64,000 bases of DNA, from assembly GCA_036346255.1 (NCBI GenBank), contig CM070639.1, positions 8,380,001-8,444,000 of the forward strand, in the 5' to 3' direction. The translations under genes were made by a program, and so were the position numbers. Positions 1 to 11,805 of the stretch are shown piece by piece. Every line of letters begins with the position of its first letter. Position 1 is the stretch's first letter. This DNA is from Ampelocalamus luodianensis (taxonomy: Eukaryota; Streptophyta; Magnoliopsida; Poales; Poaceae). Below the pieces are notes generated by a model. That model was not told where the DNA came from, did not search any database, and saw only the letters and a list, made by a program, of their open reading frames with translations.

Positions 1-28
1 GTTTCTCTATTAGGATAGGTACTTCTAG
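1..28 (+). pseudogene. Tail of a FAR1-type exon, copy A (cut by window edge)
   Basis: These bases are nearly identical to 2827-2854, where they are the last codons of a FAR1-like exon (residues GFSIRIGTSR). A GT follows at 29-30 as a possible splice donor. Only the exon end is inside the window, so nothing more can be said about this copy. Confidence 0.5.
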
Positions 29-1945
29 GTTTCATCGCTGTTGTTTTCGCATGCAATCAGCTTTTGCAATTCAGTGAAAAAAAAAATGTAGAGAAAATAT
101 GTCATCCTGGATGTGTTTTTAACGTGTAATTCGCGTGGCAATAGTAATTCAGGCACCAAAACCTGGTTTATTTCACGTGCACTACGAGGACGCACGAGGA
201 ATTGGAAAAGCTTGATAAAAATTGATAGGATCAAACATGCTTCGTGGATGTAAGTAAAACAACACATGTCAGCAATGATGAGCGAGACAGTGTAATATCA
301 TGGCCTAAAATTCGCACAATGCTTAGCACACCGTGAAGCGGACACACGCACATATGGCACCTACTTATACTTTCGTCATCACTTCGTGTAAAGGGTTAAT
401 CTGAAGGTGTTACGTTTGGATCCAGCAGACATTATATACTACTATAACTCACTTTAGACAAGCAATATGAGACTAATCCCACTATACAACTCCACATAAG
501 TCATATGGATCGCACTACAAGTAGACCGGGGTATTACATGCACTGCCCAAATTTAATTTAGTATAGATCTTCACCTGAGTCATTGAATAAACCCCCGTCC
601 TAAACTAAAGAATTCTTCTCATCCAAAGCTGATTTTAGATATGCAGGGGGCATTTTGGGAAGGTTTTGCTCAGGCGCGGTTGCACTTGGGAGAGGCGAGA
701 TGGCGGGATGAAGAAACCGGCGGCTGGCGGCATCTGGAAGCGGCGAAGGCAACCTTCCCCGATGCCGCATGTTGTGCCTTGTGCGTAGCTGTGCCCAACT
801 AACTTATTTCTAATTTCTATCAGTATTCGTCTGGATGCTGCTACAGTGCTACGCCATCTTACTCTCTTCTTTTGGATCTCTTTACATTCGACTGCCACAG
901 AAGATCTAGTTGCTATACTTGTCACGCATTGTTGATCACTCAGGCTGTTTCTTCGTTCTTGCAAATTAGATTTAGTTGTGGTAATTCTTTGTCTAATTAT
1001 CTTGGTTTTTGGTTCTCTGGAAAGCTAATTATACCATGGAAATGCTTTTTTAGGAGAAACAGCAGGAAAGGATCCTACTGTGCATATACCGTGGAAATGT
1101 TGTGTTTCAGTCACTAGATAGTTTATTTCCTCGCCGGAATAGGTTTGAAGTTTATGCCTGAATTAGTAGCCGTTGATACAAAATCGCAACTATTTCGACG
1201 CATCTTTTGTTAATTCCACGAGAAGAGTCCGCTAAATCTGAAGACAGATTCTGAAGATTTTTCTTATTGAGAGCTAGGGGGCTTGTAAAATAATAATGCC
1301 AACGAAGAACCTCCTCGATCTGCCATTAGTTAATTAACAAATGTATTGGTTTCTTATTCTTATCCATGGTCATCCTACTAACATAAGCAAAGAATGAGGA
1401 ATCTCCACGTAAGCACTGATTAGGCAGATGACACCAAAATTCCCTGGATGCTTCTACTGTTTCCTGATTCCAAATAACGAATATAACCGATTAACTTCAT
1501 ATAAAAGAAACCCTTTTCTTCATTTTCCTCTTGCTTATTCTGCGGTGGCTATCCAAACCCTGAAAGGGCACACGGCATATATGATAAGGCGATGAGTGAG
1601 ACATTCCCATCAGCATGTGATGCATAGCATATCATCAGCTTGCCTCGGTCCATGTAACACTCAAAAATTGCATTAAGTAAAAAAAAAAGAGTAAAATGTG
1701 AAAAATTTAAATCTTTTTAATGCGCCTAGTTGATATTTGAATTTTTGGAGATGTTATTTGAAAACACGTCATAATTCAAACCGGAGTTAAAAAAAAAAAT
1801 AGAAACCCCAAAAGTGTGGCCTAGGTTGAAAACTACCCGACACAGCCCAATTGGAGTTTCTTTTTCTTTTCCCTTTTCTCTCTTTTCTTTTCCTCCTTTT
1901 CCTCCTCCCCGGCCCCACCTGCTAGCCCCGGCTCCCTTCCTCCCC
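1..1945. repeat. Segmental duplication, copy A
   Basis: This stretch aligns by eye, with scattered substitutions and small indels, to the segment starting at 2827. Shared landmarks include the start 'gtttctctattaggatag', the 'tttcagtcac' stretch (about 1105 and 3961), the 'tccctggatgcttctactg' stretch (about 1440 and 4390) and the pyrimidine run near 1860 and 4850. The offset grows from 2826 to about 2950 because copy B gained a local duplication and small insertions. The copy begins inside the end of a FAR1-type exon, so the real unit probably extends left of the window. I see no convincing ORF in it. It could be a tandem duplication or a pair of long direct repeats of an unrecognised element; no TG...CA ends were found. 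Confidence 0.85.
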
Positions 1946-2675
1946 TTTGGCGAACTATGCCCCCTCCCCCTCTCCTTTCCCCTTCCTCTCCCACAGTCGC
2001 GCCTAGCTCTGTCTGGCCCCCCAACGCCCGCCTTGGACCGCCTAGGCAGCCAACTTAAGCCCAAGTTGTGGCGGCCATCCAACGCCGAGAGCTTAGGTGG
2101 CCACTTAGGCCGATTTCGTGAACACTATAGCATACCAACCAATATGCGTCTTTCTGACGAAGAAAAATGACGTCATATAACATGAATCGAATTCCAATGT
2201 TCAGTTTATAGTAATTTCCTAGCATACCAAGCAATGACATAATACCAACCAATCATCTTCTTAGATATACCAATATACTATACCACTTGGTTTTGGTTTT
2301 AAACCGGTTTAGTTCTTTACAATATTTTTAGTTTACTTCCAATGTTGTACATAGTTACTTATACGAAAATGAATAATTGCGTCCTGACAACTACCGAATA
2401 TGCAATCTTTTTTTTTTTTGTTGAAAATTAAGATGCAGTTTAACCCATGCCCATTTTAGTTGGGCAATTCCTAGTTGATACATGAATGTTGCTACTTTAT
2501 TTTTCAGTTTACTTCCAGCGGTGTGGACAGTTATTTTTTAAAACTTGCATAGTTACTTTTGACAAAAAAAACATGAGTCACTGCAAAAAAAGGTTAGAAA
2601 TTAAGTGTGTACTGAAGTTCAGTTCAGTATAACCTATTAATTCTACTGTTCTACCTATACAACGACAACTTCCAG
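1946..2675. other. Spacer between duplicated segments, no gene seen
   Basis: The left part (1946-2090) is pyrimidine-rich and carries low-complexity frames on both strands that I do not believe are coding. The rest is AT-rich with two loose copies of a 'agtttacttcca...agttactt' motif (about 2330 and 2508). A run of T at 2408-2419 is the only homopolymer of note. This stretch sits directly upstream of the FAR1-like exon and may be its intron or 5' flank. Confidence 0.4.
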
Positions 2676-2854
2676 CAATGACTCTTGGGATGATGAAGAA
2701 GTAGACTCGATACCACAGGAGCCATCTCAGGATGTGCTATCTACACCACAAGAGCCCCACTCGACAATGTCTCTTAATTCATGGGAGGAAGCTAAGATGC
2801 ACTGCAACAGATACGCAAAACGCATTGGTTTCTCTATTAGGATAGGTACTTCTA
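2676..2854 (+). pseudogene. FAR1/FHY3-like N-terminal exon fragment
   Basis: One open frame reads an acidic leader (DDEEVDSIPQEP), then SLNSWEEAKMHCNRYAKRIG and GFSIRIGTSRF. The WEEA...NRYAKRIGFSIR pattern is the start of the FAR1 DNA-binding domain, found in FHY3/FAR1 transcription factors and the MULE transposases they derive from. A possible acceptor (ttccag) ends at 2675 and a possible donor (GT) follows 2854. The rest of the domain with its Cys/His zinc ligands, the MULE domain and the SWIM finger are not found downstream. It is therefore an isolated exon inside a duplicated segment, either a gene relic or a captured fragment. The family call is fairly secure; the exon ends are inference. 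Confidence 0.65.
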
Positions 2855-4935
2855 GGTTTGATCACTGTTGTTTTCGCATGCAATCAGCTTTTGCAATTCA
2901 GTGAAAAAAAAAATGTAGACAAACTATGCCATTCTGGATGTGTTTTTAACGTGTAATTCGCGTGGCAAAAGTAATTTAGGCACCAAAATCTGGTTTATTT
3001 CACGTGCACTACGAGAACGCATGAGGAATTGGAAAAGCTTGATAAAAATTGATAGCGCCAAACATGCTTCGTGGATGTAAGTAAAACAACACACGTCAGC
3101 AATGATGAGCAAGACAGTGTAATATCCTGACTCAAAATTCGCTTAATGCCTAGCGCATCACGGGGTGGACCCACGCACATATAGGACCCTACTTATACTT
3201 TCGCTATCGCTTCGTGTAAAGGATTAATCCGGAGGTGCTACGTTTGGACCCAGTAGATATTATATACTGCTATAACTCATTTTAGACAAACAATATGAGA
3301 TTAATCCCACTATACAGCTCCACATAAGCCATATGGATCACGCTACGAGTTGACCGGAGTATTACATGCACAAAGAGCTAGCTGAATGTTGCCCTAGTCT
3401 TCGGCATGGCCCAAATTTATTTTAATGTAGATCTTCACCTGAGTCATTGAATAAACCCCGTCCTAAACTAAGGAATTCTCATCCAAAGCTGATTTTAGAT
3501 ATGCAGGTGGCATTTTGGGAAGGTTTTGCTGAGGCGCGGTTGCACTTGGGAGAGGCGAGATGGCGGATGAAGAAACCGGCGGCTGACGGCATCTGGAAGC
3601 GGCGAAGGCAACCTTCCCCGATGCCGCACGTTGTGCCTTGTGCGTAGCTGTGCCCAATTAACTTATTTCTAAATTCTATCAGTATTCGTCTGCATGCTGC
3701 TATGCCATCTTACTCTCTTCTTTTGGATCTCTCTACATTCGACTACCACAGAAGATCTTGTTGCTATACTTGTCACGCATTGTTGATCATTCAAGCTGTT
3801 TCTTCATTCTTGCAAATTAGATTTAGTTGTGGTAATTCTTTGTCTAATTATCTTGGTTTTTGGTTCTCTGGAAAGATAATTCTACCATGGAAATGCTTTT
3901 TTTTTTAAGGAGAAACAGCATGAAAGGATCCTACTGTGCATATACCATGGAAATGTTGTGTTTCAGTCACGAGATAGTTTTCCTCTCGCTGGAATAGGTT
4001 TGAAGTTTATGCCTGAATTCGTAGCAGTTGATACAAAATCGCAACTATTTCGACACATCTTTTGTTAATTCCATGGGAAGAGTCCGCTAAATTTGAAGAC
4101 ATAGATTTGAATTCGTAGCCGTTGATACAAAATCGCAACTATTTCAACACATCTTTTGTTAATTCCACGAGAAGTCCGCTAAAATTGAAGACATAGATTC
4201 TGAACATTTTTCTTATTGAGAGCTCGGGGGCTTGTAAAATAATAATGCCAACGAAGGGCCTCCTCGATCTGCCATTAGTTAAATAACAAATGTATTGGTT
4301 TCTTATTCTTGTCCATGATCATCCTACTAACATAAGCAAAGAACGAGGAATCTCCACGTAAGCACTGATTAGGCAGATGACACCAAAATTCCCTGGATGC
4401 TTCTACTGTTTCCTGATTCCAAATAACGAATATAACCGATTAACTTCATATAAAAGAAACCCTTTTCTTCATTTTTCTCTTGCTTATTCTGCGGTGGCTA
4501 TCCAAACCCTGAAAGGGCATACAGCATATATGATAAGGCGATGACGAGTGAGACAATGCAAGTTCCCATCAGCATGTGATGCATAGCATATCATCAGCTT
4601 GCCTCAGTCCATGTAACACCCAAAAAATTGCTTTCAGTTCAAAAAGAGTACAAATGTGAAAAATTTAAATCTTTTTCATGCACCTTGTTGATATTTGAAT
4701 TTTTGGAGATGTTATTTGAAAACACGTCAGAATTCAAACCGGAGTTTACAAGAAAATAAATTCAAACCGGAGTTTAAAATAAAATAAAATAGAAACCCCA
4801 AAAGTGTGATCTGGGTTGAAAACTATTGACCCAACCCAACCGAAGTTTCTTTTTCTTTTCCCTTTCTCTCTTTTCTTTTCCTCCTTTTTCCCTCCCCAGC
4901 CCTCCTGCCAGCCCCGGCTCCCTTCCTCCCGTGCC
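2827..4935. repeat. Segmental duplication, copy B
   Basis: This is the second copy of the segment at 1-1945, in direct orientation. Similarity ends in the pyrimidine-rich tract: both copies share 'agccccggctcccttcctcc', then diverge (about 1945 and 4935). Copy B differs by an insert near 3375-3410 and a ~94-bp internal duplication. Short ORFs shared by both copies are not convincing: they lack recognisable domains and change frame between copies. Confidence 0.85.
4015..4200. repeat. 94-bp local tandem duplication
   Basis: Two adjacent imperfect copies start with 'gaattcgtagc' at 4015 and 4109 and run through 'gttgatacaaaatcgcaact' to 'gaagacatagatt'. Copy A of the larger repeat (about 1160-1250) has one version only, so this duplication arose in copy B after the segmental duplication. 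Confidence 0.85.
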
Positions 4936-5461
4936 TCCTTCACCTGATAGCTCCCCCGATGCCATGCTGAGCCCAACAGCCCCCGTCGTGCACGCGCCAA
5001 CTCCTGTCGCATCAATCTCGTCACCTCCACTGGTGCCATGCTGTCCGCACGACACCGCCACTTGCGCCGCCTCGCCGGCAGCCTCGCACGGGCACACCAC
5101 GCTCTAGCCCGGCCTCCTTTCCTCCCTCCCTCCTCTGCCTCACGCTCGCCATGTGCCAGCCGTGCCGCGTTGCTCTATTCCTTTGCCCCGACAGCACCAA
5201 GCCGCCGTCACCCACTTCCGTCCTGTCGTGCCACTGCAGTCACATTGTCGTTCCATCGACACCATCCTCGCTTCTCCCAGGCCCCATCGCTGCCACAGTA
5301 GCCGATGCTGGAGCCACACCGTTCTCGCTCAGCCACCTGCTCCCATCGCCATCACCCATGTCTCCTCCTAGCACGAGTGATGCCGCAAAGGAGCTCGAGT
5401 TCCCCGCTCGGCCGTCGTGCCTCGACGAGCTGTGCCGCCACCCCAGTGAGCACTGGCCGTC
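4850..5461. other. Pyrimidine/GC-rich block, left part (split by solo LTR)
   Basis: The plus strand is strongly C/T-rich with Ser/Pro/His-rich open frames in several phases at once, which is what composition alone produces. No domain is recognisable. The block stops at the TSD of the inserted LTR and resumes at 9384 with the same composition. It may be a GC-rich part of an older element or a gene-flank relic; I would not call a gene. Confidence 0.5.
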
Positions 5462-8400
5462 TGTGGCGCCCCGTGTCATTACCCCGGAGGGTAATCACAC
5501 TTAAGCATACGGATTACTATTCGTCTGCCCAGTAGAATACTGCTCCAACGAATAGTAAGCCTTTACCAGAGTTAGCACAGCAGAACAATAAGATAGAAAC
5601 TGTTCTTTATTAAACAGTTAGCCACGTAAGGCTATGGTCTTAGATACAATTATTTAATTACAATGGGAAACAGTTTTCCCCTCGTCTGCCTGCCTTGATC
5701 CTTCTCTCGTCTACTCGTCCCAGACGTCGAATAAGGTGCCCATCTTGCTCTAGTCCTTGTAGTCAACGTCCTTGCCTCCTGCGGTCTTCGCATGCACAGT
5801 ATGTCCTCGTCCCACGCGGATAATTCCACCGGACTAGGATCTACAAAGGAGAATACTAACAAGGTTGAGTACAAATTAATGTACTCAGCAAGCATTAATA
5901 GCAAAAATGCACTGTATGACTTTTCTTTGCTGGTTATAACATTTTCTAGCTCATCTCCTTTTCTGAACATAACTAACATCATGGAAACATTAAGTGACAA
6001 TTTTTAATACTGAAAAGACTACTAGTCACTCGGAGAGAAGAAAGACCCCCAGTGGTTCCCGTATGCTCCAATCCAGGAGTCAAGCATGAATTCATGATTT
6101 TATTTAGCACTACGCAGGCTTTGTACCACTTTACCCATAGCTACTCTGAACTCTCTTGAACTGGGTCCACCGCATTTCCTTTGATGCGACTACGAGTTTA
6201 GAATACAGAACGTTTTCCAGGTTACGTGATTAAGTCTCCACCCATTATTTTTCGTCGGTGTCCTGAGCGCACCCAGTCCTCCACCGAGTTCCAACAATGT
6301 TGGTTGGGGCGTTCATCTCTCCTATGCCCCAACACTCCACCTGTTGCGCTACTATAACGCTTTGGACTCCCTCAGTTCCGGACTTATCCTACTGGCCCCT
6401 GAGTTCATCATCCCTACACCACCCATGCAATATTACTTACCCGATGTGGAGAGGACAAATCACGAAACAAGGCAGCATTTTCTGCCCGCCGAAACGGGAA
6501 AATGGTTGGCACTTAAATACGGCCTCTGATCCGGGTGAGAGTTCTGTTGGTCCTTATATACTAACCCTAAATAAAGGGGTCCCACCTCTTACCACATCAT
6601 CATCATTTTCTCATCGCCTCCCCTGCCCTGGGCCCCCTTTACCAGCCACAATATTAACTCTTCACTTACCTTCTTCATCTTTCTGAATTCTTGCATCTTT
6701 ACCTCATCTATTTGATTTAGTTTGAGATATAGTTTTGATGCAATACATATATATAAAAGGTAGCGATATACAGTTTACATTTAATATAACTATATTTATG
6801 TTCAACAGAATAGCTTGCCTTCAGAAGTGTAGAAAAGATCAGCGTTGATGGAATCGAAATCAGATACTCCTGCCTACGTCGGTTTCTTTTCTGCAATTAT
6901 TCGATGGCGCGAATAATAAATACATAAGTAAATACTTATCGGTATTTGGTGCTATTATGCGCGCAATAATTAGTTAGTTGGTTCTTTTTGTTAGCGGATT
7001 TTAATTTTAATGGTATTTTTCCGACCCTCGTTAGGTTAGCACTCCCCATCTGCGGTCGTTCTACTGACTACTCGCTCTAGGGTCGAAGTTAACGAAACTT
7101 TCTCTTTAACGCTCGAAAAATAAAATACAACTCGAACTACTCTTTGGTCCAAACTACACAGCTAACAATTATTAATTCCATTGCTAACCTTAAGGTTGCT
7201 CAAATGACACTTGTTAAAATTTACTAAAATTTACACACTTCTCCTAATTTCCTATATTAGTATACTACTAATTTTCCTAACCCTAATCCTACTTTCACCA
7301 AACCCCTTCTAATCCCTCCTTTCTCTCTCCTTATCTACTCACACCAAAACCCACCCTGGCTCCTAATGCCTCATCTTCTTCTCCTCCAAATCCACTTCTC
7401 CCCTGGCGCCGCCGCACCCATGGCTCCCGCCCCGGCTGCCACCGGCTCCGCCGCCTCCGGCTCCTCCTCCCCGGCTCGCCCTGCTCCGGTTCCCTGCGCC
7501 ACCACTGCCTCCCCTCCTAGCGCCGCCTTCCCTGATATGGCCCCGGCTCGACCTCCATGGCGCCGCCCCCTTGCAGCTTGCCCAGTGCCTCCGCCCATCA
7601 GCCTCCCTCTCGACCGCGCCTCTCCCTACAGTGCCGCGCCCGTCCCCTACTCGGTCCAGTGCCGCACTCGACCGGCTCGACCTACGGCCACCTTGGCTCG
7701 GTCACCCCCCTCTACCCGAATTTGGTTTCCACATTTTTTTATAGCTTGATTTGCTTTATGATTTGTGGGTTTTATGTTGCTTAGTGCTCATGTATGGAGG
7801 ATGCACTGGATGGTTTGCTACTGGTGGTGGTGGAGGCTCGGCCGCGGCTCGCACTGAGGTATCTCCCCTCCTATCCTCTCTCTGCCCCCTTCCCCCTATT
7901 GCTCTGTGATGATCATTGATGCTCTGAGAGCTATGTTTTGATGCTACCGTGATGGAATAGACGCTACTGATGGTTACTTGGGCATGGTTAAGTTATTTGG
8001 TGGATTTTCGGATGGGGCAAAAAGGAATATGGGGTGATGATGGTGTACCTTGATGAGTTCGTTTTGGAAATGGGACAACAGTGGTGCTCTCGGGTGGTTC
8101 TTGTTGGTCCCTTTTGTTGCGCCCTGTGCTTGTCAGCTTGGCTTGATCTCCAGTGGGCGTTGTCGGTTGTGGGTCGCCTCCTATCGTCCTGGCTCCGCTG
8201 GTCTTGCTCTTCTCCCTGACTCCCCTTCTTCCTGGCTCCCAGCTCCCTGACTCCCCTTCCTGATGTTGTGGTCTTGGCTCTCGCTGGAAGAAATGGGAGG
8301 GGGAAATGTATGTGGGGTGCTGGCTTGGCCTTATCACTTGGCCGTGCTCTCCTGTGGGGTTTGCAGTGAGGCACAAGGGGGGGGGGAGAATGTGGAATTT

Positions 8401-9378
8401 GTGCAGGGCTAGCTTCGGCTGTGAAGTGTGGCTTGCTTGTGAGTGAGAATAGCTTTGGTTGGATAGGGCTTAAGAAAGGAGGCCTTGGTTATCCTTATCT
8501 GACGCCTGTGCAATTCCCTTTTTACTAAAACCCTATTCACTTTCTACCATGATCTTCTCTCGATTTCCCTCAGGCATTGTCCCTTTGTTGCCCTGATGAA
8601 AACTGAAACCGGAAGGCTTGAAATACCCTGTGAGGCTCTGACCGAGGGTGAGAACATATGAGTGAAACTTTGGCTGTGGGATCTTTCTTTCCCTGAGCAT
8701 GGCTCTATCCTTTTGGCCTTCTGTGCTACTGTTGAGTTGTGCTATACTGATGGACCTTCGGTCCAAATGATGCTTCTACTGTTGTTGGCTTATGGACCTT
8801 GGGTCCAAACATGGGCTTTGGATCGGTTTTCGGATATTTGGCTGAGGTAGGTCGGTAAAATGTGGGTGTCGGTTTTAATATTGTCGGATGATGAGGCCCA
8901 CAAAAGTGACAGGTACTGAATGACTTTGGGTGGTCTGGATATCGTGACGACCAAGGGGTCGACTAACTCTAGTTGGTTTGGGTACCTTGGTAGTCAAGGG
9001 ATCGACTGCTCAGATTGCTCCGGGTATCCTACTGCACTTTAGGGAATTCTGACGACAATACTCTCCCTCTCAAACTCCTATTTATTGCTCTCAATTTAGC
9101 TTGCTAATTGTTTTATGCACTTGTTGGCGAGCGTTGGAAATGGATCGATGGACGGTTCGATAGAGTGGTGATCAAGGAATGAGGATACAAGGAGGGTTTT
9201 CGACGGCATGCATGCAATAATTTAGATTGTAATTTTAATTAGATGTTGTACGCTATCTTTCAGTCTGTTGTAAATAATTGTTGTTATTTACATTGTAATT
9301 AATTGTGTTAAAGAATTTTAATTACCGCTAATTACCCATAGTGTCGTTTAGCTTAAGCTAATTGTTCGGGTTCTCACA
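5462..9378 (+). mobile_element. Probable solo LTR, ~3.9 kb (Ty3/gypsy, Tekay/Del-like)
   Basis: The segment starts TGTGGCGCCCC and ends GGGTTCTCACA, giving TG...CA ends. It is flanked by a perfect 5-bp TSD, CCGTC, at 5457-5461 and 9379-9383. I found no second copy of either end inside, and no gag or pol motif, so it is best read as a solo LTR left by recombination between two long LTRs. The size fits Tekay/Del-type long LTRs; that lineage call is inference. A TATA-like tatata at 6555 on the plus strand supports plus orientation. The C-rich frames at about 7366-7784 look compositional, not coding. Confidence 0.75.
6555..6560 (+). promoter_or_regulatory. TATA-like box in the solo LTR
   Basis: The sequence 'ccttatatactaaccc' with a following 'aataaagg' resembles the TATA and start region of an LTR promoter. 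It lies about 1.1 kb into the 3.9 kb LTR. No functional evidence is available. Confidence 0.3.
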
Positions 9379-9383
9379 CCGTC

Positions 9384-10140
9384 CCCGCCGTGCGCACCAA
9401 CATCACCTCTACGCCCGCATCCTCGCACCCGGCCTCCCTTCCTGTTCTCTTGCCTTTCCCCTCAACTCCTCTAGCCTCTATTTCTCCCCGAGCCTACTCA
9501 AGCCCTCGATGCCACGTCGTTGTGTGCCTTCGCCTCCACTGCCGTTCTGGCTGGCCTGATGCCCCTATCTCCCAAGCGCATCCAAATGTGTTCCCGGGCA
9601 TGCCCTTCAGAACCCCTCAACCAATTTGGAGCATCTACCCTGGAGCACCGCGCCACCTCTGTCTTCCCCACATCCGGCCGAAGCCGCCGCCGCCGCCATC
9701 GTCATTGTCGCCTCGGTAAGTCTCGGACCAATTCCTCCCCGCAGGAGCACATCCTCACCTTCCCCCAAGCTACCCCCACCTCTCACTCGTGCTCTCCTCC
9801 TCCCCAGAGCCGCCGCCACGACAACCACGCTGCGTCGCCTCGGGCTTCCGTCGCCAAACCACCACAGCTCCTCCCCTTCGTCACCATTGGCTTGGGTGAG
9901 TCCCTCGTAGCCCCTTGATGCTCATGCTCCCCCTAGCTCCACTCATCTTCCACCCAAACACCGTCGCCCCTTCTCCTTCCCTAACGCCGGTGGTCGGGCT
10001 CCACCACCCGCCCACTCTGGTGCTCGCCCGGCCATGACGCCACCACTCGTGTGGTTGCCTTCCCCCGTGCAAATCGTTTTGGCCAGCCTCAGCCACCGCC
10101 GCTACCTCTTTTGCCGGCATCAAGCCTCGTCATAGGTGCC
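9384..10140. other. Pyrimidine/GC-rich block, right part
   Basis: This continues the block cut at 5461. It carries Pro/Ser/His-rich frames in several phases, with CGG-type codon repeats around 9680-9705 and a 'ggtaagtctc' donor-like site near 9714. No domain is seen and no frame stands out by length. A relic of an untranslated or promoter region is possible; a real CDS is not supported. Confidence 0.45.
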
Positions 10141-11499
10141 CGGCCACCTCCTCTGTTTTCCCTGTCTTAGCTCCCTCTATAATTTATCTTTGTGTGTGTG
10201 ATTGTGTCTGGAATGTGCCCCCAGTAAGTGAATAAGTTTACAGTTAGTATTTTTAGGATGGTTTAACTGACCATGGTCCCACCTCGTGAGGCAACTGAAT
10301 AGAAGTTAATTATCTGGTTAAATGGTTAATAGATACTACAGATAGCAATGCCATTTAATGAGAGAGCAAATCTAATTAGCAAAGACATTTCGTTTAAGTC
10401 AATTAGTGATTAGTTTAGGTGATACAGTCATGTCTAGGCATATACATACACATATGATCAAATGACCAGTAGGCCCTACGCCATCGCTATAATATTGATA
10501 AATGGTAATAACAACAATACATCAATGACATGTATACCCACTATAAGAGTAGTAATAAAGTAATACATTATAGAAACATATACTTACAAGTAGACCCTTA
10601 CTAAATTGTCGATCAGGTAAAATGATTGCTTTTGTTAAAACCTAACTAGGACTGTGATACGTCACCGACATGTAAGACCTATACATTAATGAGTAACAAT
10701 AATACTTGGTTAATTACCACAGTAAGATTAAGTCAACTTAAGCATTTGGCTGGGTAGTTCCAAAACAGCTGGGACCCACTCGAGTAGAGGATTAACCAAA
10801 ACATGTTAGCATCGTGGGCTGACCATAGATGATCAACAAGTCACTAGGAGATGGTCCTAGTATCCCTTAGCATAAGGGTTAATTGGTTAGAACACCAACT
10901 AGAAGTAGTCGTTAGCAGATGCTATGACTAAGGACCAACCTAGTGTAATAGGTTCATTTTAGTGTATGCCGAGCCATGTAAGTAAACCAGATCTCGCGCG
11001 TCGATGGGACTTATCTTTTGTTAGGAACGAATCCTCGCACCTACACATAGTTCTCACCGACTTCCATGGAACTTCTTCGATAAATAGAAAGTCATAATTA
11101 AAGGAATGATCATTGAGTCAGTTAGGCATCGCGTGTAAGCGTCAATGAGGTGTTCCCAAGTGGATGATAGTAATTCAACCACCAAACAACATCATATAGA
11201 CTCCAGTTATCATCAATTGCTATCTGTTCCCGATAAAAAGTACAAGTTGTAAACCGAATATGGTTAGAGAATCCTACCTAACCATGTGATCTTTCCCATC
11301 CAGGTAACCGATGCGGAATGTTCCTCGGAACATTCTCGCCCTCTCTGTTGGATTCATAACTTTCTACACCAACGGACTTTCCGAGAGCCGACCCCTCTCG
11401 CCCTTACTTCAGATCAAACAGTTACCTAACCCTAAGTATAACTAGTAACCCAAAAGCCCACCCTTAGGCCAAACGAATAAAGTTTGGGTGTATCTACTT

Positions 11500-11805
11500 T
11501 GATCTGAAGTATTTCCTTCATTCCAAATATCCCTGGATGTGTACTTCATTCCGTCTAAAGTATATCCTTCATCAATTACCTTTGGATATACTTCGTCTGA
11601 AGCATTTCCTTCATCAACTAACTTTGGATATCCTTCATCTGAAGTATGTCCTTCATTCCAAATATCCCTAGATGTATTTCATCCCGTCTGAAGTATATCC
11701 TTCATCAACTATCCTTGGATATACTTCGTTTGAAGTATTTCTTTATCAACTAACTTTGGATATCCTTCATCTGAAGTATTTCCTTCATCAACTCCACTAA
11801 GTATG
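11500..11805. repeat. Higher-order minisatellite (GAAGTATxTCCTTCAT family)
   Basis: A short unit built on 'tgaagtatttccttcat' plus 'ctttggatat' recurs about every 30-40 bp. The units form a larger period: about 11500-11638 and 11639-11769 can be aligned end to end (~130-140 bp each), and a third partial unit follows. Degraded relatives continue to about 11900. This is a two-level tandem repeat, not coding. Confidence 0.8.

Noticed and set aside
5038..5535. Several overlapping Ser/Pro/His-rich ORFs, both strands
   Set aside because: Multiple phases are open at once and the block is cut by a transposon at 5461; no motif supports a gene.
7366..7784. Plus-strand ORFs rich in Pro/Ala/Ser
   Set aside because: They lie inside the solo LTR, overlap open frames in other phases and strands, and show no domain; C-rich composition explains them.
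5462..9378. Complete LTR retrotransposon rather than solo LTR
   Set aside because: I searched for a second copy of the start (TGTGGCGCCCC) and end (GGGTTCTCACA) inside and found none.
9390..10123. ORFs of 94-132 residues in the GC-rich block
   Set aside because: Low-complexity, overlapping on both strands, no recognisable domain.
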